Of a DNA stretch of 64,000 nucleotides, positions 33,897 through 41,601 are shown in pieces (positions within the stretch are counted from its first letter, which is position 1; each line of letters starts with the position of its first letter). Both the position numbers and the translations under genes were made by a program. This stretch comes from Microcella flavibacter. Its GTDB lineage: Bacteria > Actinomycetota > Actinomycetes > Actinomycetales > Microbacteriaceae. Under the pieces are notes generated by a model. The model saw nothing but the letters and a program-made list of their open reading frames with translations, searched no databases and was not told the DNA's origin. The stretch is from assembly GCF_012530535.1 (NCBI RefSeq), contig NZ_CP051299.1:930001-994000 (forward strand), given 5' to 3'.

Positions 33897-34790
33897 ATGA
33901 CGTCCGAGCACGACGAGCAGCAGCACACCGAGCAGTCCGCGCGCGAGCAGCGGGTCACCGACGAGGTGGTCGCGAGCTTCGCGGGCACGCCGGATGCCCG
34001 GCTGCAGCACCTCATGCAGGCGCTCACGCGCCACCTGCACGCCTTCGCCCGCGAGGTGCGCCTCACCACGCCCGAGTGGGAGGCCGCGATCGGGTTCCTC
34101 ACCCGCGCCGGGCACATCACCGACGACCGCCGGCAGGAGTTCATCCTGCTCAGCGACGTGCTCGGCCTCTCGATGCTCACCGTCGGCATGAACGCGCCCG
34201 CCTCGGCCGAGGCGACCGAGTCGACCGTGTTCGGGCCCTTCTTCCTCGAGAACAGCCCCGAGATCCCGCGCGGCGGCGACATGGGCGAGGGCGTGAAGGG
34301 GATGCCCTGCCACGTGCGCGGCCGCGTGACGGGCGTCGACGGCGCCCCGATCGCGGGTGCCCGCGTCGAGGTCTGGGGCGCCGACGAGGACGGCTTCTAC
34401 GACGTGCAGTACACCGGCGACGTCGTGCAGGCCCGCGCCCACCTCTTCACCGACGAGAACGGCGAGTACGACTTCTGGACGGTGCAGCCCGCCGCCTACC
34501 CGATCCCGCACGACGGCCCCGTGGGCGACCTGCTCGCCGCGACGAGCCGCTCGGTGATGCGCCCGGCGCACATCCACTTCATGGTCGAGGCCGAGGGCTT
34601 CGACACCCTCATCACGCACATCTTCGTCGCGGGCGACGAGTGGCTCGGCGACGACGCCGTCTTCGGCGTGAAGCAGAGCCTCATCCTCGACTTCGAGCGG
34701 CACGAGCCGGGCGAGGCGCCCGGCCGCCGCGTCGACGAGCCGTGGAGCTCAACGGCCTTCGACATCGTGCTCGCGCCCACGGGCGCCTGA
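33897..34790 (+). CDS. Hydroxyquinol 1,2-dioxygenase (intradiol ring-cleavage)
   Basis: A 297-residue intradiol dioxygenase with the long N-terminal linker domain of hydroxyquinol/catechol 1,2-dioxygenases. The four iron ligands are visible: Tyr168 (DGFYDVQY), Tyr201 (AAYPIPHDGP), His225 and His227 (RPAHIHFMV). It splits hydroxyquinol to maleylacetate with O2. AGAGAGG lies ten bases before ATG 33897; an in-frame GTG at 33885 is an alternative. It is followed by the monooxygenase gene. Hydroxyquinol rather than catechol is inferred from macA next door. Confidence 0.9.
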   Translation: MTSEHDEQQHTEQSAREQRVTDEVVASFAGTPDARLQHLMQALTRHLHAFAREVRLTTPEWEAAIGFLTRAGHITDDRRQEFILLSDVLGLSMLTVGMNAPASAEATESTVFGPFFLENSPEIPRGGDMGEGVKGMPCHVRGRVTGVDGAPIAGARVEVWGADEDGFYDVQYTGDVVQARAHLFTDENGEYDFWTVQPAAYPIPHDGPVGDLLAATSRSVMRPAHIHFMVEAEGFDTLITHIFVAGDEWLGDDAVFGVKQSLILDFERHEPGEAPGRRVDEPWSSTAFDIVLAPTGA

Positions 34791-34810
34791 GCCGCGCATC
34801 CACCGACCGC

Positions 34811-34867
34811 GCCGCACCGACCCGCCGCACCGACCCGCCGCACCGGCCCCGACGACCGCACCGACCC
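34811..34867 (+). repeat. 13-bp tandem repeat before the monooxygenase gene
   Basis: GCCGCACCGACCC is present at 34811-34823 and 34824-34836, again with one mismatch at 34837-34849, and partly once more up to 34867. The array fills the gap between the dioxygenase and monooxygenase genes and ends 18 bases before the ATG. It may be a simple slippage product. Confidence 0.8.
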
Positions 34868-34885
34868 CAGCACAGGAGACGCATC

Positions 34886-36637
34886 ATGACCGAGATCCGC
34901 ATCGAGACCGACGTGCTCGTCGTCGGCAGCGGCCCCGCCGGCGCCTCGGCGGCCATGTTCCTCGCCACCCACGGCATCCGCACCCACGTCATCACGAAGT
35001 ACAGCTGGACGGCCAACACGCCGCGCGCGCACATCACCAACCAGCGCGCGATGGAGATCTTCCGCGACTTCGGGATCGAGCAGCAGGTGCTCGCCGAGGC
35101 CGTGCCGCACCACCTCATGGGCGACACCGTCTTCTGCACCTCGCTCACCGGCGAGGAGCTCGGGCGCATGCACACGTGGGGCACCTCGCCCGCGCGTCAC
35201 GCCGACTACGAGGCGGCGAGTCCGAGCCTCAACTGCGATCTGCCGCAGAATCTGCTCGAGCCGATCCTCATCCGCACCGCCGCGGAGCGCGGCGCCGTCG
35301 TGCGCTTCTCCACCGAGTTCGTCTCCTTCGAGCAGGACGACGAGGGCGTCACCGTCACCGTGCGCGATCGGCTCACGGGCGAGGAGTGCGGCATCCGGGC
35401 CCGCTACCTCATCGGCGCCGACGGCGCGCGCTCGGTCGTCGCCGCGCAGGCGGGCCTCGAGTACGAGGGCCGCATGGACATCGCCGGCTCGATGAACATC
35501 ACCTTCACGGCCGACCTCAGCCACCTCGTCGCCCACCGCCCGAGCGTGCTCTACTGGGTGCTGCAGCCCGGCTCGAACATCGGCGGCATCGGCATGGGCC
35601 TCGTGCGCATGGTGCGCCCGTGGAACGAGTGGCTCATCGTCTGGGGCTACGACATCACGCAGCCGCCGCCCGAGGTCGATGAGGCCGCCGCCATCCAGAT
35701 CGTGCGCAACCTCGTCGGCGACCAGGAGCTGCCGGTCGAGATCACGGGCACCTCGCTCTGGGGCAACAACGAGATGTACGCCACGACCCTGTCGAACGGG
35801 CGCGTCTTCGCCGCGGGCGACGCGATCCACCGCCACCCGCCGTCGAACGGGCTCGGCTCGAACACCTCGATCGGCGACTCGTACAACCTCGCCTGGAAGC
35901 TCGCGTACGTCATCAAGGGCCTCGCCGGCGAGTCGTTGCTCGACAGCTACCAGGCCGAGCGCGCGCCCGTCGCGAAGCAGATCGTGCTGCGGGCCAACAA
36001 GTCGGGCGCCGAGTTCGGGCCCATCTTCGAGGCCCTGGGCGTGCTCGGCACGAGCGACCCCGTGCAGATGCAGGCGAACATCGACGCGCGCACCGAGAAC
36101 ACGCCGGATGCCCGTGCCCGCCGCGCGGCGCTGACGAAGGCCATCGAGCTCAAGGACTACGAGTTCAACGCCCTCGGCGTCGAGCTGGGGCAGCAGTACG
36201 ACTCCGCCGCCGTGGTGCCCGACGGCACCGAGCGCCCCGTGCCGACCCGCGACCCCGAGCTGTACTACGAGGCCACGACCTTCCCCGGCGCGCGTCTGCC
36301 GCACGCCTGGCTGCTGCGCGACCGCCAGAAGGTCTCGACCCACGACGTCGCGGCGACCGGGCAGTTCACGCTCCTCACCGGCATCGCCGGGGAGGAGTGG
36401 GCGACCGCCGCATCGGCTGTGGCGGCCGAGCTCGGCATCCCGCTCAGCGCGATCGTCATCGGTCCCGGCCGCGAGGTCACCGACGTCTACAACGACTGGG
36501 AGCGCATCCGCGGCATCGAGGAGGACGGCTGCGTGCTGATCCGCCCCGACAAGCACGTCGCCTGGCGCTCCCACTCGGCCGTCGACGACCCGACGAGCGC
36601 GCTGCGGGATGCCCTGCGCGCGGTGCTCGCCCGCTAG
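34886..36637 (+). CDS. FAD-dependent phenol-type monooxygenase
   Basis: A 583-residue class A flavoprotein related to 2,4-dichlorophenol 6-monooxygenase and resorcinol hydroxylases. FAD motifs: VVGSGPAGASAAMFLATHG (residues 12-30), DG motif IGADGARSVVA and GD motif AAGDAIHRHPPSNGLGSNTSIGDSYNLAWKLA. A C-terminal thioredoxin-fold-like domain follows about residue 410. CAGGAGA precedes ATG. With its neighbours it probably hydroxylates resorcinol (or a related diphenol) to hydroxyquinol using NAD(P)H and O2. Its TAG shares the CTAG at 36634-36637 with the convergent DUF368 gene. Confidence 0.88.
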   Translation: MTEIRIETDVLVVGSGPAGASAAMFLATHGIRTHVITKYSWTANTPRAHITNQRAMEIFRDFGIEQQVLAEAVPHHLMGDTVFCTSLTGEELGRMHTWGTSPARHADYEAASPSLNCDLPQNLLEPILIRTAAERGAVVRFSTEFVSFEQDDEGVTVTVRDRLTGEECGIRARYLIGADGARSVVAAQAGLEYEGRMDIAGSMNITFTADLSHLVAHRPSVLYWVLQPGSNIGGIGMGLVRMVRPWNEWLIVWGYDITQPPPEVDEAAAIQIVRNLVGDQELPVEITGTSLWGNNEMYATTLSNGRVFAAGDAIHRHPPSNGLGSNTSIGDSYNLAWKLAYVIKGLAGESLLDSYQAERAPVAKQIVLRANKSGAEFGPIFEALGVLGTSDPVQMQANIDARTENTPDARARRAALTKAIELKDYEFNALGVELGQQYDSAAVVPDGTERPVPTRDPELYYEATTFPGARLPHAWLLRDRQKVSTHDVAATGQFTLLTGIAGEEWATAASAVAAELGIPLSAIVIGPGREVTDVYNDWERIRGIEEDGCVLIRPDKHVAWRSHSAVDDPTSALRDALRAVLAR

Positions 36638-37674
36638 CGCTCGGCCGGCGCGGGCCGCTCGTCGGGCTCGGGCCGCTCATCGCTGACGCTGTCGGGGGAG
36701 AGCACGCGCCGCCGCAGCAGCACCGCCTCGACGGCGATGAGCGCGAGCACCGCGACGACGCCGATGCCGAACAGCAGCACGGCCGAGCCGACGCCCTCGT
36801 CGGGCGCCTGCAGCGCGTTGCCCTCGGTCTGCCACGGCCACAGCGCGCGCAGCGAGCCGAGCATGAGCCCGGTCATCACGACGAGGGTGATGCGGTGCCG
36901 GTGCGCGAGCAGCCACTGCAGGCCCGAGACGAAGAGGCCGAGCCCGAGCACCGCGCCGAGGACGAAGGCGCCGAGGTAGGCGAGGTCGCGGTCGTTGACG
37001 GCGGCGAGCGTGGGCGCGTACATGCCGACGGTCAGCAGCAGGAACGATCCCGAGACGCCGGGCAGCACGAGCGCGCACACCGCGAACGCCGCGGCGATGG
37101 CGACGACGACGAGGGAGGGGTCGGCCTCCGCGGCGGGCGGGAGCCCGGTGAGCACGAAGCTCGTGGCGGCCGCGAGGAGCGCGATGACGACCTCGCGCGC
37201 CCGCCAGCGCCCGCCGACCATGCGGATGGGCACGATGAGCGAGGCGGCGATGAGGCCGGCGAAGAGCGCCTTCGTCTGGATGGGGTTCGACTCGAGCAGC
37301 GGCGCCAGCAGCGCCGCCCCGGCGACGATGGCGATGAGCATCCCGATGCCGAGGGGCAGCACGACCGACCAGCGCACCGACCGGACGTGCTCCATCGCCC
37401 GACGGATGCCGCGCCCGCGCAGCCCGTCCGCGACGAGCAGCGCCGCCCCGCGCGCGAGGTGGCCGGCGCCGTCGATGAGCGTCTCGTAGACGCCGACGAT
37501 GAGCGCGACCGTGCCGCCGCTGACGCCGGGAACGATCTCGACGACGCCGATGAGGCCGCCGCGCACGAGATCGAGCAGCAGGCGCACGAGCCGCTGCACG
37601 GGGCCGACCCGGCGGTCGCTCGCCGGCGTCGGGCCGGGGGAGGGGGCGTCGGCGGGGCGGGTCTCGTGGCTCAT
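36634..37674 (-). CDS. DUF368 membrane protein, candidate undecaprenyl-phosphate translocase
   Basis: A 346-residue polytopic protein. The paired family motifs GGLIGVVEIVPGVSGGTVALIVGVYETLI and CALVLPGVSGSFLLLTVGMYAPTLAAV, each with PGVSG, are diagnostic of DUF368. Members (PopT-type) recycle undecaprenyl phosphate for envelope polymer synthesis. GAGAGAG lies four bases before ATG 37674. The C-terminus is a charged tail (DERPEPDERPAPAER). Its stop overlaps the stop of the convergent monooxygenase gene. Confidence 0.87.
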   Translation of the reverse strand: MSHETRPADAPSPGPTPASDRRVGPVQRLVRLLLDLVRGGLIGVVEIVPGVSGGTVALIVGVYETLIDGAGHLARGAALLVADGLRGRGIRRAMEHVRSVRWSVVLPLGIGMLIAIVAGAALLAPLLESNPIQTKALFAGLIAASLIVPIRMVGGRWRAREVVIALLAAATSFVLTGLPPAAEADPSLVVVAIAAAFAVCALVLPGVSGSFLLLTVGMYAPTLAAVNDRDLAYLGAFVLGAVLGLGLFVSGLQWLLAHRHRITLVVMTGLMLGSLRALWPWQTEGNALQAPDEGVGSAVLLFGIGVVAVLALIAVEAVLLRRRVLSPDSVSDERPEPDERPAPAER

Positions 37675-37842
37675 CGTGCTCTCTCGCGGGGGCGGGCTGC
37701 CGACCGGGGCGGGATGCCGGCGGCGCGTCGCGGGCGAGCCTAGCAACCCGCTCGCGGGCCCCCGCGGCCGCACGAGGTTTCGCCGGCGTTAAGAGTGCGC
37801 GGGCTGCGCCCGCTCGGCGGCCGCAGCCGACAGAATGGTCGG

Positions 37843-39516
37843 ATGACCACGCCGTCGACACCCCTGCTCCAGGTCCGCGACCTCACCATCGGCTTCCGCA
37901 CCCCGGGCGGCATCGTCGAGGCGGTCACGGGCGTCGACCTCGACGTCGCCGCCGGCGAGACGGTCGCGATCGTCGGCGAGTCCGGCTCGGGCAAGTCGAC
38001 CACCGCGATGGCCGTCATCGGGCTGCTCGCCGGCAACGGCGACGTGCAGCGCGGCAGCATCCGCTTCGACGGCACCGAGCTCGTCGGGCTCGCCGAATCG
38101 CGCATGCAGAAGGTGCGCGGGGCCTCCATCGGCCTCGTCCCGCAGGACCCGATGTCGAACCTCAACCCCGTCTCGAAGGTCGGCACGCAGGTCGCCGAGA
38201 CCCTGCGCGCGCACGACATGGTCGGCCGCGACGGCCTCGACGCCGCCGTGCACGCGGCCCTCGCCGCCGCCGGCCTGCCCGACCCGGCCGCGACGGCCAA
38301 GCAGTACCCGCACGAGCTCTCCGGCGGCATGCGCCAGCGGGCCCTCATCGCCATCGGCCTCGCCTGCCGGCCCCGGCTGCTCATCGCAGACGAGCCGACG
38401 AGCGCCCTCGACGTCACCGTGCAGCGCACCATCCTCGACCAGATCGAGCGCATGACCGACGAGTTCGGCACGAGCGTGCTGCTCATCACCCACGACCTCG
38501 GCCTCGCCGCCGAGCGGGCCGCCCGCGTCGTCGTCATGAGCAAGGGCCGCGTCGTGGAGACCGGCTCGGCCGAGCAGATCCTCTCGCAGCCCGAGCACGA
38601 GTACACCCGCCGGCTCGTCGCCGCCGCCCCGAGCGTCGCGATCGCGCGGGCGGCACCGGCGCGGCCGCTCGCGGCCGCGGCCCCCGTCGAGGGCGCGACG
38701 GGCGGGGCGCCCGAGCCCGCTCCGGCCGTCGAGGACAACATCGTCGAGATCCGCGAGCTGACGAAGGTCTACCGCCGCCGCGGGCGCCGGGACGACTTCG
38801 TCGCCGTCGACGGCGTGAGCCTGAGCATCCCGCGCGGCAGCACCGTCGCGATCGTCGGCGAGTCCGGCTCGGGCAAGACGACGACGGCGCGGATGCTGCT
38901 GCGGGCGATCGAGCCGACGAGCGGCAGCATCCGCTTCGACGGGGAGGACGTCTCGGCGATGGACGCCGCGGCGCTGCGGCGGTTCCGCGAGAACGTGCAG
39001 CCGGTCTTCCAGGACCCGTACTCCTCGCTCAACCCCTCCTTCACCGTGCAGCGCATCATCGAGGAGCCCCTCGCGGTCTACGATCGCGGCTCGGGCCGCG
39101 AGCGCCGGGCCCGCGTGCACGAGCTGCTCGAGCAGGTCTCGCTGCCGACGAGCACCGCGGCGCGCTACCCCTCGCAGCTGAGCGGCGGGCAGCGGCAGCG
39201 CGTCGCGATCGCCCGGGCGCTCGCGCTCAAGCCCCGGCTCATCGTCTGCGACGAGCCCGTCTCGGCGCTCGACGTGCTCGTGCAGGCGCAGATCCTCGAC
39301 CTGCTCGCCGAGCTGCAGCGCGAACTGGGGCTCAGCTACCTCTTCATCAGCCACGACCTCGCCGTCGTGCGCCTCATCAGCGACCACGTCTGCGTCATGC
39401 AGAACGGCCGCATCGTCGAGCAGGCGCCGAGCGAGCAGCTCTTCGAGAGCCCTCAGCACCCCTACACGAAGGCGCTGCTCGCCTCCATCCCGGGCGCCGC
39501 GCTCGGCGCGGCCTAG
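37843..39516 (+). CDS. Fused oligopeptide ABC transporter ATPase (DppD-DppF type)
   Basis: A 557-residue protein with two complete ABC domains. Domain 1: Walker A GESGSGKST (residues about 46-54), LSGGMRQRALIAIGLA, LLIADEPTSALDVTVQ. Domain 2: GESGSGKTT, LSGGQRQRVAIARALA, IVCDEPVSALDVLVQ. Both have the oligopeptide/dipeptide C-terminal region (EHEYTRRLVAA and QHPYTKALLASIP). A linker of about 40 Ala/Pro-rich residues joins them. The gene is on the opposite strand from its permeases and converges on them. Confidence 0.93.
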   Translation: MTTPSTPLLQVRDLTIGFRTPGGIVEAVTGVDLDVAAGETVAIVGESGSGKSTTAMAVIGLLAGNGDVQRGSIRFDGTELVGLAESRMQKVRGASIGLVPQDPMSNLNPVSKVGTQVAETLRAHDMVGRDGLDAAVHAALAAAGLPDPAATAKQYPHELSGGMRQRALIAIGLACRPRLLIADEPTSALDVTVQRTILDQIERMTDEFGTSVLLITHDLGLAAERAARVVVMSKGRVVETGSAEQILSQPEHEYTRRLVAAAPSVAIARAAPARPLAAAAPVEGATGGAPEPAPAVEDNIVEIRELTKVYRRRGRRDDFVAVDGVSLSIPRGSTVAIVGESGSGKTTTARMLLRAIEPTSGSIRFDGEDVSAMDAAALRRFRENVQPVFQDPYSSLNPSFTVQRIIEEPLAVYDRGSGRERRARVHELLEQVSLPTSTAARYPSQLSGGQRQRVAIARALALKPRLIVCDEPVSALDVLVQAQILDLLAELQRELGLSYLFISHDLAVVRLISDHVCVMQNGRIVEQAPSEQLFESPQHPYTKALLASIPGAALGAA

Positions 39517-39525
39517 CCCGGGCGG

Positions 39526-39578
39526 GACGAGGCGCGACGCGCGAGCCGTCCGGATGACCGGACGGCCCGCGCCTCGTC
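39526..39578. terminator. Bidirectional nested hairpin between ATPase and permease genes
   Basis: An outer 11-bp inverted repeat (GACGAGGCGCG, 39526-39536, with 39568-39578) encloses a perfect 9-bp hairpin GCCGTCCGG-ATGA-CCGGACGGC (39545-39566). It separates two convergent transcription units and just touches the stop codon of the permease gene at 39577. Confidence 0.85.
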
Positions 39579-40530
39579 AGCGCCGCGTGCCGGCGGTGGG
39601 GTCGAGCGCCTCGCGCAGCGACTCCCCGAGCAGCGTGAAGCCGAGCGCCGTGATGGCGATGCAGAGGCCGGGCAGGAAGGCCAGGTGCGGGGCGATCGCC
39701 AGCTCGTTCTGCGCGTAGGTGAGCATGCGGCCCCACTCGGCCGTCTCGGGGCGCCCGCCGCCGAGCCCGAGGAACGACAGGGCGGCCGCCTCGATGACCG
39801 CGGTGGCGAGGCTCAGCGTGCCCTGCACGATGACCGGCCCGAGGCTGTTGGGCAGGATGTGCGACAGGCTCACGGCGCTCTTGCTGAGGCCGAGGGTGCG
39901 GGCGGCGAGCACGTACTCCTTGTTCTGCTGGGCGATCATCGACGAGCGCAGCAGGCGCGCGAAGATCGGCACCTGGGAGACGCCGATCGCGATCATGATG
40001 GCCGCGGGGTTCTGCCCGAGGATGGCCGCGATGCTGACCGCGAGGAGCAGGTTCGGCACCGAGAGCAGGATGTCGACGAAGCGCATGATGACGTTGTCGA
40101 TCCAGCCGCCGAAGGTGCCGGCCACCCAGCCGATGAGCATGCCGCCCGCGAGACCGAGGGCCGTCGAGATGAGGCCGATCAGCAGCGAGGCCTGCGCGCC
40201 CCAGATGAGCTTGCTGAGCACGTCGCCGCCGAAGCGGTCGATGCCGAGCGGGAACGCGGGGTTCTCGCCGATGCCGGGCAGGAAGGTCGGCGTGACCTCG
40301 CGCTGCCCGGGCAGCGCCTCGCCCGGGTAGGGGGCGAGGAGCGGCGCGAGCGCGGCGATGAGCACGAAGACGAGCACGACGAGCGCGCCCGCGATTGCCT
40401 GCGGGTTGCGGCGCAGCCGGCGCCAGGCGTCGCGCCAGAGGCTCGAGCCGGCGAGGTCGTCGGTCGCGCGCCCGGTCGGGCGGGGGGCGTCGCCCATGGG
40501 CGCCGCGGCGGGGGGAAGGCTGTTGGTCAT
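39577..40530 (-). CDS. Oligopeptide/dipeptide ABC transporter permease (DppC type)
   Basis: A 317-residue permease with a cytoplasmic N-terminus, OppC_N helix (AIAGALVVLVFVLIAALAPLLAPY), the sequence PLGIDRFGGDVLSKLIWGAQASLLIG and the EAA loop ARTLGLSKSAVSLSHILPNSLGPVIV. It forms the translocation pore with the DppB-type protein encoded upstream, whose stop overlaps its start by four bases. Confidence 0.92.
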   Translation of the reverse strand: MTNSLPPAAAPMGDAPRPTGRATDDLAGSSLWRDAWRRLRRNPQAIAGALVVLVFVLIAALAPLLAPYPGEALPGQREVTPTFLPGIGENPAFPLGIDRFGGDVLSKLIWGAQASLLIGLISTALGLAGGMLIGWVAGTFGGWIDNVIMRFVDILLSVPNLLLAVSIAAILGQNPAAIMIAIGVSQVPIFARLLRSSMIAQQNKEYVLAARTLGLSKSAVSLSHILPNSLGPVIVQGTLSLATAVIEAAALSFLGLGGGRPETAEWGRMLTYAQNELAIAPHLAFLPGLCIAITALGFTLLGESLREALDPTAGTRR

Positions 40531-41531
40531 TGGACACGCACCCGGGGGTCGATGATGCTGTAGCTGATGTCGACGATGAGGTTGATCAGCGCGTACAGGA
40601 TCGCGATGAACAGGATGAACCCCTGCAGCACGGGGAAGTCGCGCCGGAAGATCGCGTCGGCGAGGAAGTTGCCGATGCCGGCGAAGGCGAAGACCGTCTC
40701 GGTGAGCACCGCCCCCGAGATGAGCAGGCCGAGCTGCAGGCCGATGGTCGTGACGACCGGCAGCAGCGCGTTGCGCAGCACGAAGCGGTCGCGGATGAGC
40801 CCGCCCGAGAGGCCCTTGGCCCGGGCGGTGCGCACGTAGTCGGCGCCGGTGACCTCGAGCACGGATGCCCGGGTGATGCGCGCGATGATGGCGAGCGGGA
40901 TGGTGCCGAGGGCGATGCCGGGCAGCACGAGGTGCATGAGCGCGTCGCCCGAGGCGTCGAACTCGCCTGTCAGCAGGCCGTCGAGCACGGCGAAGCCGGT
41001 GACGTCGGTGGCGTCGATGCGGGGGTCCTGCCGGCCGTCGGGCGGGAACCAGCCCAGCTCGACGGCGAAGACGTACTTGAGGATGAAGGCGAGGAAGAAG
41101 ACGGGGATGGTGACGCCGAGCAGGCTCACGACGACCGCGATGTGGTCGGGCGCCTTGCCGTAGTACTTCGCCGAGAGGTACCCGAGCGGGATGCCGATGC
41201 CGATGGCCACGATGAGCGCGACGATCGTCAGCTCGATGGTGGCGGGGAAGCGGTTCGCGAACTCCTCGAGCACCGGCCTGCCGGTCTGGATCGAGACGCC
41301 GAAGTCGCCCGAGACGAGCCGGCCGATGTAGGTCACGTACTGCTCGAGGATGGGCCGGTCGAAGCCGTAGGCCGCGTTCACCTCGGCGACGCGCTCGGGG
41401 GTGGCGCGCTCGCCGAGCAGCGCCGTCGCCGGGCCGCCGGGCAGCGAGCGCACCCAGAGGAACAGCAGCAGGGAGAGGCCGAACAGCGTCGGCACGAGCA
41501 GCGCTACCCGTTTGCCGATGAGACGGAGCAC
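40527..41531 (-). CDS. Oligopeptide/dipeptide ABC transporter permease (DppB type)
   Basis: A 334-residue permease: N-terminal helix KRVALLVPTLFGLSLLLFLWVRSLPGGPA, motif YGFDRPILEQYVTYIGRLVSGDFGVSIQTGRPV and EAA loop YVRTARAKGLSGGLIRDRFVLRNALLPVVTTIG. It follows the binding-protein gene after the hairpin at 41556-41592 and is translationally coupled to the DppC-type gene. Confidence 0.92.
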   Translation of the reverse strand: MLRLIGKRVALLVPTLFGLSLLLFLWVRSLPGGPATALLGERATPERVAEVNAAYGFDRPILEQYVTYIGRLVSGDFGVSIQTGRPVLEEFANRFPATIELTIVALIVAIGIGIPLGYLSAKYYGKAPDHIAVVVSLLGVTIPVFFLAFILKYVFAVELGWFPPDGRQDPRIDATDVTGFAVLDGLLTGEFDASGDALMHLVLPGIALGTIPLAIIARITRASVLEVTGADYVRTARAKGLSGGLIRDRFVLRNALLPVVTTIGLQLGLLISGAVLTETVFAFAGIGNFLADAIFRRDFPVLQGFILFIAILYALINLIVDISYSIIDPRVRVQ

Positions 41532-41555
41532 GAGGGGGTCCTTCCGGTCGCAGGG

Positions 41556-41592
41556 GGACGGGGGCGGGACCCGGTGGGTCCCGCCCCCGTCC
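41556..41592 (-). terminator. Strong hairpin between binding-protein and permease genes
   Basis: A perfect 17-bp stem (GGACGGGGGCGGGACCC at 41556-41572, complement at 41576-41592) with a three-base loop lies nine bases after the binding-protein stop. No T-run follows. Such hairpins after the first gene of ABC operons partly terminate transcription or stabilise the upstream message, so that binding protein exceeds permease. Confidence 0.8.
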
Positions 41593-41601
41593 AGGGCGGT
41601 G

